This document shows positions 1-4,697 of a stretch of DNA of 9,005 bases, one piece after another (position 1 is the stretch's first letter; each line of letters begins with the position of its first letter). The notes beneath the pieces are model-generated. The model saw only the letters and a list, made by a program, of their open reading frames with translations. It was not told the origin of the DNA and made no database searches. The DNA is from an uncultured Desulfobacterales bacterium (GTDB lineage Bacteria; Desulfobacterota; Desulfobacteria; Desulfobacterales; G020354645), in assembly GCA_947259865.1 (NCBI GenBank), contig CAMYNZ010000138.1:1-9005 (forward strand), given 5' to 3'. A program made the translations under genes and the position numbers.

Positions 1-22
1 TCGAAAAAATTGCTCCGACCCC
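1..22 (+). repeat. Copy A of a 22-nt dispersed repeat (end of a mobile-looking element)
   Basis: This stretch runs from TCGAAAAAAT to CTCCGACCCC. It matches positions 3221-3242 in the same orientation at 20 of 22 bases, and the reverse complement of 3030-3051 at 20 of 22. The other two copies are the ends of an inverted-repeat element, so this is probably the right end of another copy lying off the window, or a solitary end. It is followed at once by a small hairpin, TTAGCT-AGA-AGCTAA (23-37), flanked on both sides by CCCC. The repeat is seen directly; its mobile origin is inferred. Confidence 0.7.
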
Positions 23-80
23 TTAGCTAGAAGCTAACCCCTTGAATTTTATGAGCTGCGCATTATAGTGAGGTAGAAAA

Positions 81-395
81 ATGGAAGTAAACCTGATTTA
101 TATCACTGCCAAAGATAAAGCCGAAGCCAGAAAAATAGGCAGTGGACTGCTGGAATCAAAACTGGCAGCTTGCGTTAATATTATCGATAACATGAATTCG
201 ATGTATGTGTGGGAAGGTAAAATACAGGATGATACAGAAGCCATCCTGATTGCCAAAACTACCGAAGCCCGGGTGCCACAGCTGATAGAAAAGGTAAAAA
301 CTCTACACAGCTATGACTGTCCCTGTATTTTGAGCATACCGGTCTCCGGGGGCAATAGAGAGTTTCTCGACTGGATTGCAAATGAAGTGAAGTAA
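81..395 (+). CDS. cutA: CutA-family divalent cation tolerance protein
   Basis: At 104 residues this is the full usual length for CutA, a small cytoplasmic trimeric protein of ferredoxin-like fold linked in E. coli to copper and other divalent cation tolerance; its biochemical role is still debated. The family signature is clear: LAACVNI at residues 28-34, YVWEGKIQDDTE at 42-53, IAKT at 57-60, HSYDCPCIL at 76-84 and a closing FLDWI at 95-99. Cysteines C31, C80 and C82 could bind thiophilic metals. The ATG is preceded by GAGG at 70-73 with 7 bases of spacing. The stop lies 22 bases before the next start, so the IF-2-like gene is probably co-transcribed. Family assignment is secure; metal specificity is not shown. 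Confidence 0.95.
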   Translation: MEVNLIYITAKDKAEARKIGSGLLESKLAACVNIIDNMNSMYVWEGKIQDDTEAILIAKTTEARVPQLIEKVKTLHSYDCPCILSIPVSGGNREFLDWIANEVK

Positions 396-405
396 ACCCT
401 TGGGC

Positions 406-412
406 AAGGAGG
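406..412 (+). promoter_or_regulatory. Ribosome binding site that fixes the start of the IF-2-like gene
   Basis: AAGGAGG sits 5 bases before the ATG at 418. A longer reading from a TTG at 400 would put this strong Shine-Dalgarno sequence inside the coding region and leave no site upstream, so the ATG at 418 is preferred. Confidence 0.8.
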
Positions 413-417
413 CCAAA

Positions 418-1164
418 ATGAGCCCCAGCAAACATCCCCGACACCACGTATCTGCAGACTCTACCAAAAGAGATGCCACAAAAATGAAATCGGGGGGAGA
501 TAAGGAAAAAAAGAAGTTAGAGGTTGTGGTGAAAGGTGATGTTGCCGGGACGGTTGAAGCGGTCAGTGCCAGTCTTGAGGCAATTGAGGTTCCGGATGCG
601 GAGGTCAAAGTTATCCAGGCCGGTATCGGACAGGTATCAAAATCCGATATTCTTATGGCTCAAACCGGAAGCAAGCTGTTAATTGGTTTCAACGTCGATG
701 TTATTTCCAAGCTCCAGTCTGAAATTATGAATTACGGGATTGAAATCCGGCTGTATGATACGATTTATCGATTGACCGAAGATGTCCGCAAGATCGCCAG
801 CAACCTGTTTGCCAAAGAACCCAAAGAAAAAATTACCGGCAAAGCCAAGGTCATTGCCACATTCAAAGGGGGCCACAAGGGCATCATCCTCGGCTGCGAG
901 GTGTTGGAAGGTGTCCTTGAGCGAGGCAAAGACTTTCGCGTTATTACAGCCATGGGTCCTGCTTATTTTGGGAAAATTGGATCGCTCAGGATTGAAAAAA
1001 ATGCCGTAAAAACTGCCAAACCCGGCCAGCAGGTGGGACTGAGCATCCAGGGCTGGAAAAAAGGTAAGATCGGTGACTGGGTAGAAAGTTGGGAAATCAT
1101 ATATCCCGAAGGCGGCGGGCCCTGGCAGCCGCGAAGCGGCATATTCCGATTTACAGGTGGCTAG
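418..1164 (+). CDS. Stand-alone IF-2 C-terminal domain protein without the GTPase
   Basis: The 248 residues begin with a charged, Lys-rich tail (1-33). They then follow the last two domains of bacterial IF-2: domain C1 from about 34 to 133 (VVVKGDVAGTVEAV, IGFNV, LYDTIYRLTEDV) and the C2 beta-barrel from about 138 to 228 (GKAKVIATFK, GIILGCEVLEGVL, GKIGSLRIEKNAV, VESWEI). A 20-residue tail ends in GIFRFTGG. No G1-G5 GTPase motifs exist, and the DNA just upstream is cutA, so this is not the 3' end of a broken infB. In normal IF-2, C2 binds fMet-tRNA. Against the recalled B. stearothermophilus binding residues, Cys668 is kept (C160), but Arg700, Tyr701, Glu713 and Cys714 appear as I192, E193, Q205 and V206. 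It may bind another RNA or the ribosome; no function is established. It has its own strong ribosome binding site and probably shares a transcript with cutA. Confidence 0.85.
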   Translation: MSPSKHPRHHVSADSTKRDATKMKSGGDKEKKKLEVVVKGDVAGTVEAVSASLEAIEVPDAEVKVIQAGIGQVSKSDILMAQTGSKLLIGFNVDVISKLQSEIMNYGIEIRLYDTIYRLTEDVRKIASNLFAKEPKEKITGKAKVIATFKGGHKGIILGCEVLEGVLERGKDFRVITAMGPAYFGKIGSLRIEKNAVKTAKPGQQVGLSIQGWKKGKIGDWVESWEIIYPEGGGPWQPRSGIFRFTGG

Positions 1165-1304
1165 ATCCAAGCTAACACCCGGAAGAGAAAACATCAATCT
1201 TAAACAACATAACTTCTCTCCATTTTCTATCTCCAATATCGTCAGCACCCGAATTTGCTGTCATATCCGTTAGACAATCAACGCCTGCTGCTAGACTCCC
1301 ACAT

Positions 1305-1332
1305 TTGACTTCCCCGTTCTTATTCATATATA
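1305..1332 (+). promoter_or_regulatory. Candidate sigma-70-type promoter for the cyclase gene
   Basis: TTGACT (1305-1310) and TATATA (1327-1332) are 16 bases apart, in the 296-base AT-rich gap before the cyclase. The -10 lies inside a perfect 12-bp palindrome, TCATATATATGA (1324-1335). A start near 1339 would give a leader of about 120 bases. The match is fair (5/6 and 4/6) and untested. The rest of the gap (1165-1460) has no convincing gene or terminator; a weak CGCCA/TGGCG stem lies near 1365-1382. Confidence 0.35.
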
Positions 1333-1426
1333 TGAGAATTTAAGAAGTATTTTAGCAGTTTGATTCGCCACAGTTCTTTGGCGGACTGCGGGGAGCTTCA
1401 TTATGAACCCATTAAAACACTTTTTT

Positions 1427-1440
1427 TTACAAATTTGTAA
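1427..1440. promoter_or_regulatory. Perfect 14-bp palindrome before the cyclase, possible operator
   Basis: TTACAAATTTGTAA is a perfect inverted repeat ending 3 bases before the purine-rich ribosome binding site (AAGGGGG, 1444-1450) and 20 bases before the ATG. It sits downstream of the candidate promoter, where a bound repressor could block transcription. The palindrome is seen; regulatory use is inferred. Confidence 0.4.
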
Positions 1441-1460
1441 GCGAAGGGGGCTTTTTTGAT

Positions 1461-2810
1461 ATGCCTGGAAAGAGAGTGAAAATTAAACCAGTCGACAGAA
1501 GATACAGTCACCTGCCTGCAAGAGTCGCCAGGGTCGTCCATGACCAGCAAGATGTAAGCGAACGCCTCATCGGCTGGTTTCAGTTGTCTGTGGTAATCCT
1601 TTGGGGGATTATTTATACTGTTTCACCGAAGACATTTTCCACTGATACCACCTTTACGCTGGTTCCCTGGGTACTGTCGGTTTATCTTCTTTTAACGTTT
1701 GTCAGACTGTATATTGCCCATCGCAGCAGCATGCCCGCCTCCATGCTCTATACTTCAGTTATTCTCGACATGACACTTTTGCTGGCAACGATCTGGACAT
1801 TTCACCTTCAATACCAGCAGCCTGCCACGTTTTATTTAAAAGCGCCAACCCTGGTGTATGTTTTTGTTTTTATCGCCCTGCGCGCGCTTCGTTTTGAGGC
1901 CCGCTATGTTATCACAGCCGGAATTGTAGCGGCTGCCGGCTGGCTATTACTTGCCTTTTACGCCATGGTTGCATCGGGCGGTATGGGGATGATTACGCGT
2001 GACTATGTCGATTACATGACATCCAACAGTATTCTAATCGGAGCAGAAGCGGATAAGATTATCACGATTCTGACCGTAACCGCAATACTGGCCGTAGCCA
2101 TTACCCGGGCGCGCAGATTATTGGTTCGAGCAGTCGCTGAAGGCACAGCAGTGCATGACCTTTCACGCTTCTTTCCACCTGAAATTGCAAAAAAGATCAC
2201 AGCTGCTGAGCACGCGGTGAAGGCAGGCCAGGGCCAATCACGCAATGCCGCTATACTAATGACCGACATTCGAGGTTTCACCCGTATGGCCGCGTTAATA
2301 CCACCGGATGAATTGATGAATATTCTGGCAGATTATCAATCAAAATTAGTCCCCATCATCCAACGCAATGGTGGCAGCATCGATAAGTTTATGGGGGATG
2401 GCATAATGGCCACTTTTGGCGCCTCGGTCACCACGAACACCTTTTGTGCAGATGCTCTAAGAGCCGTAGACGAAATTATGGCCGTCACAGGAGTTTGGCA
2501 GACTGAATGCCAGGCTCTCGAAAAACCGGTTCCCTGTGTCGGTGCTGCCGTCACAACCGGTCGCATTATCTTCGGAGCGGTGGGAGATGCCACCCGTCTG
2601 GAGTATACCGTAATTGGAGATGCGGTGAACCTGTCCGCCAAACTGGAAAAACACACCAAAAAAGAGGGAGTCCGGGCGCTTTGTGCGGATAATGTTTATC
2701 AGAAAGCCCTCTCACAGGGCTATCAACCACCCGGTAAAAGAACAAAACTGACCCACCGCAAAGTTGAAGGAGTCGCAGAACCAGTCGATATAATGGTTAT
2801 TGGCACCTGA
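1461..2810 (+). CDS. Membrane-bound class III adenylate/guanylate cyclase
   Basis: This 449-residue protein has six likely membrane helices (about 38-54, 66-84, 97-115, 128-142, 147-170 and 198-215), a short linker (LSRFFPPEIAKKI, 234-246) and a C-terminal class III cyclase domain (about 262-449). That domain should convert a nucleoside triphosphate, probably ATP, to the cyclic monophosphate on the cytoplasmic face. Metal-binding Asp269 (MTDIRGF) and Asp313 (FMGDGIMATFG) are present, as are a base-contacting Lys309 and Asn390 of VIGDAVNL. The second base-contact position is Thr383, as in class IIIb enzymes. The usual transition-state Arg is Lys394 (VNLSAKLE), which I recall as common in one group of proteobacterial cyclases, so activity remains likely. 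The membrane part resembles no sensor I can name. A ribosome binding site (AAGGGGG) precedes the ATG by 10 bases. The gene appears to be monocistronic. Confidence 0.92.
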   Translation: MPGKRVKIKPVDRRYSHLPARVARVVHDQQDVSERLIGWFQLSVVILWGIIYTVSPKTFSTDTTFTLVPWVLSVYLLLTFVRLYIAHRSSMPASMLYTSVILDMTLLLATIWTFHLQYQQPATFYLKAPTLVYVFVFIALRALRFEARYVITAGIVAAAGWLLLAFYAMVASGGMGMITRDYVDYMTSNSILIGAEADKIITILTVTAILAVAITRARRLLVRAVAEGTAVHDLSRFFPPEIAKKITAAEHAVKAGQGQSRNAAILMTDIRGFTRMAALIPPDELMNILADYQSKLVPIIQRNGGSIDKFMGDGIMATFGASVTTNTFCADALRAVDEIMAVTGVWQTECQALEKPVPCVGAAVTTGRIIFGAVGDATRLEYTVIGDAVNLSAKLEKHTKKEGVRALCADNVYQKALSQGYQPPGKRTKLTHRKVEGVAEPVDIMVIGT

Positions 2811-2934
2811 AACAGGATTAGAGGCCCCATTTATTCCCGGCTAAAGGTGACTTCTAAACCACGCCAGAGGCGGGCAAGCCTCAGATTAGGCGATAGAAAA
2901 AGAGGCACACCTTAATCAATACAATCAGACGTGT

Positions 2935-2994
2935 TATCCCACCTATGCGGGGGCGCAGATTTGGGATAGCCGGTTTGTCCCGCTTACAGCGGGA
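2935..2994. repeat. Cluster of nested and adjacent hairpins
   Basis: An outer stem TATCCC (2935-2940) / GGGATA (2963-2968) encloses a smaller TGCG-GGGG-CGCA stem (2946-2957). Nine bases beyond it lies a perfect 7-bp hairpin, TCCCGCT-TAC-AGCGGGA (2978-2994). Stacked GC-rich stems like these are typical of dispersed intergenic repeats or the end of a transcript. No second copy exists in the window, so repeat status is a guess. Confidence 0.45.
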
Positions 2995-3024
2995 TTGAGC
3001 CCATTCAAAACGGAATGCTAACGC

Positions 3025-3247
3025 GTTCAGGGGTCGGGGCAATTTTTGCGACGATAAGATGCCGGGTTGTTGCCTGCCAAGCCGAACAGCGGCAACAGCC
3101 TTACATTTTACGGCTGGCTGTTTACAACTCTCACTCAAACAAGGCTTGGCTCCGTGGTTTGCCTTTTCAGGCGGCAATAGTCCTCTGTTCATTAAAAGCA
3201 CCGGGGCGATCATCTTGTGGTCGCAAAAAATGCTCCGACCCCTTAAC
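3025..3247. repeat. 223-bp inverted-repeat element (MITE- or REPIN-like)
   Basis: The left arm (3025-3061, starting GTTCAGGGGTCGGGGC) and the right arm (3211-3247, read on the opposite strand as GTTAAGGGGTCGGAGC) match at 32 of 37 positions. The 149-base interior can also fold: GCCAAGCC (3076-3083) pairs with GGCTTGGC (3143-3150), AACAGCC (3094-3100) with GGCTGTT (3116-3122), and TGTTGCC (3068-3074) with GGCAACA (3091-3097), some of these being alternatives. The outer 22 bases of the arms match a third copy at the window start. The element encodes nothing and no target duplication is obvious. Arms starting GGGGTCGG recall palindromes mobilised by REP-associated (Y1) transposases, but that link is from memory and none is encoded here. 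Confidence 0.7.
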
Positions 3248-3260
3248 TAATTTTTGCCAG

Positions 3261-3276
3261 CCAACGGGCCAACGGG
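3261..3276. repeat. 8-bp tandem duplication
   Basis: CCAACGGG occurs twice without a gap (3261-3268 and 3269-3276), just past the end of the aldo/keto reductase gene. It is probably a slippage product and has no evident role. Confidence 0.5.
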
Positions 3277-3288
3277 CACAACCTTTTG

Positions 3289-4515
3289 TCAGGAAAGCTT
3301 TCGGGCGGCCTCATGCATTAACCTGCTGATTGCCATTTTTTGGGGACATCTTTTTTCTGCCGTTGAATAGTCGGTCGTCGTTACTTTTTGTCTGATAGCT
3401 GCTGAAATTTTCCTGTAACCGACCACCGCCCTTTCATGATCCCCGTAACTGCGGCTGTACATGAGATATCGCATGATATCTCCGATGGGAATCGAAGCAG
3501 CAAGTGTCGATTCACATATATGGGTGCAACCGGCACAATAATCCGAGCAGTTGTCAGCTGCGTATTGTTTCAACAATTCCATATCCACCGCAGAAAGGGT
3601 GGTGGTGTTCATTGCGGCAGCCGCATTGGACATGAGCAGTGTCATGTTGGGAATTTCGGAACAGATACTGGCGATTTGTGGATTCTCCCAGATCGCTTTG
3701 AGTTTGGCCTGTCCCTCGGTAAATCCTTTTTCTAAAAAGCGGCCCGCGATTTTAAGCTCGGCATCCGTATTGGTTTTTACCGCTCCACCGCCCTGGGTTT
3801 TCATCGCGGTCAGTCCGATGCCGGCTTTGGCGCAGGCATCCACGGCGGCGCGCATACGATCATTGTGCATGAGCCGATAATTATAGGTCATCATGATCCC
3901 GTCGATCCAGCCGAGCCGGGAAGCGTCCATAAGACACTCCGCCATATTGCTGTGCGTGCTGAACCCGAAAAATTGAATTTTTCCTTCTGATTTAACCCCT
4001 TCGGCCCAGCGCCTGGTTTGGTCGTCGATCTCATCGATACCACTTATGCCGTGCACAAAGAAAAGATCGATATAATCGGTTTTCATTTTTTCCAGTGATT
4101 GGTTTAGCTGTTTGGTCATTCCTTTAAGCGTCCAGGCCCAGGATTTTGTCACCAAAAATATTTTTTTGCGGTCTTGGGGATATTTTTCAAAATACTTTCC
4201 GATACCCTTCTCACTGCTGCCACCGCCGTACGAATGGGCGGTATCCCAGTAGGTAATTCCCCATCGGGCAGCCTGTTTCAACAACAGCAGGCTGTTTTGC
4301 ATATTAACACTGCCGCCCAGAGAAAGGATGGAGACATTTACACCGGTTTTTCCAAAGGGACGTTTGGGCACCGTCTTAAGATTTGTCGCCAGATAAGGAG
4401 CGTTGGTTGAAGCATTGGAAGAGGCTATCAACGGGGATATCATTGATCCCACTCCGGCTGCACCGGCGGTTTTTAAAAAATTCCTGCGAGACCAGCATTT
4501 CTTTTGTTTAGTCAT
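3289..4515 (-). CDS. Tat-exported aldo/keto reductase with C-terminal Cys cluster
   Basis: The 408-residue product opens with a twin-arginine signal (SRRNFLKTAGAAG, residues 9-21) and an Ala-rich segment, so it is probably folded in the cytoplasm and exported. Residues about 50-310 form an aldo/keto reductase barrel with the full catalytic tetrad: Asp91 (WDTAHSYG), Tyr96, Lys124 (VTKSW) and His155 (FFVHG). The C-terminal part carries C323-x3-C327-x2-C330-x3-C334 and a later CPQKM at 390-394, resembling the iron-sulfur tail of ferredoxin-like aldo/keto reductases but with irregular spacing. The usual nucleotide-binding IPG stretch reads SEIPNM, so NADPH use is uncertain; NADPH would also be absent outside the membrane. 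Start: the ATG at 4515 has AAGGAGG 8 bases upstream, whereas a longer reading to 4560 lacks a site. It lies 182 bases past the polyferredoxin, on the same strand. Confidence 0.92.
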   Translation of the reverse strand: MTKQKKCWSRRNFLKTAGAAGVGSMISPLIASSNASTNAPYLATNLKTVPKRPFGKTGVNVSILSLGGSVNMQNSLLLLKQAARWGITYWDTAHSYGGGSSEKGIGKYFEKYPQDRKKIFLVTKSWAWTLKGMTKQLNQSLEKMKTDYIDLFFVHGISGIDEIDDQTRRWAEGVKSEGKIQFFGFSTHSNMAECLMDASRLGWIDGIMMTYNYRLMHNDRMRAAVDACAKAGIGLTAMKTQGGGAVKTNTDAELKIAGRFLEKGFTEGQAKLKAIWENPQIASICSEIPNMTLLMSNAAAAMNTTTLSAVDMELLKQYAADNCSDYCAGCTHICESTLAASIPIGDIMRYLMYSRSYGDHERAVVGYRKISAAIRQKVTTTDYSTAEKRCPQKMAISRLMHEAARKLS

Positions 4516-4523
4516 ATTATTGA

Positions 4524-4530
4524 CCTCCTT
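4524..4530 (-). promoter_or_regulatory. Strong ribosome binding site of the aldo/keto reductase
   Basis: Read on the minus strand, AAGGAGG lies 8 bases before the ATG at 4515. It places the start directly ahead of the Tat signal and rules out the 15-residue longer reading. Confidence 0.8.
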
Positions 4531-4598
4531 GAGGCTTTTTGAAATAGCATCTAATGTCATCGATACGAATTTTTAAAATAGTTACAGCCCCCTGTCAC

Positions 4599-4627
4599 AT
4601 AAAATGGAGAGAGCAAAAGGCTTTCAA
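4599..4627 (-). promoter_or_regulatory. Candidate promoter of the aldo/keto reductase
   Basis: On the minus strand TTGAAA (4627-4622) and TTTTAT (4604-4599) are separated by 17 bases, matching the sigma-70 consensus at 5/6 and 4/6. This lies in the 182-base gap after the polyferredoxin and would give a leader of about 75 bases. It suggests the reductase can be expressed apart from the upstream operon. It is a visual match only. Confidence 0.35.
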
Positions 4628-4697
4628 CCGTTCCACAAACTTTCAGAGTTTCTCTTGAACAGGGCACCCGGCTGGTTCTCAAAAAGTATTCGGCTCT

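Larger units (their letters stand above)
2811..3288. other. Gene-free gap between convergent genes, packed with palindromes
   Basis: These 478 bases separate the 3' ends of the cyclase (+) and the aldo/keto reductase (-). I see no protein gene. The left part (2811-3020) holds several short hairpins, and the right part (3025-3247) is an inverted-repeat element. No hairpin is followed by a clear T-run, so a standard intrinsic terminator cannot be called for either gene, though a stem at 2867-2882 (GAGGC-GGGCAA-GCCTC) lies 57 bases past the cyclase stop. Short ORFs crossing the gap on both strands run through the repeats and look spurious. Confidence 0.7.

Noticed and set aside
42..69. TTGAAT and TATAGT, 16 bases apart, as a cutA promoter
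   Set aside because: A start about 7 bases after the -10 would fall on the end of the ribosome binding site at 70-76, leaving almost no leader. The true promoter is probably off the window.
418..1164. IF-2-like gene as a truncated infB pseudogene
   Set aside because: The frame is intact, the start has its own strong ribosome binding site, and the upstream DNA is a complete cutA gene with no GTPase remnant.
1160..1182. Similarity of GCTAGATCCAAGCTAAC to the hairpin at 23-37
   Set aside because: The shared part is short, interrupted by three bases and lacks the CCGACCCC end that defines the repeat, so chance is likely.
2867..2882. Intrinsic terminator after the cyclase
   Set aside because: The stem is only 5 bp and no T-run follows, so it is noted but not called as a terminator.
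2931..3030. Integron attC site (palindromes plus GTTATCC and GCTAACGC)
   Set aside because: The GTTRRRY/RYYYAAC core pairs are not found in the right order or spacing, and there is no integrase or cassette array.
3015..3329. Open frame of 104 codons on the + strand, and an opposing 110-codon frame at 2881-3213
   Set aside because: Both run through the inverted repeats, have no recognisable domains and no good ribosome binding site. They are best explained as chance frames in repeat DNA.
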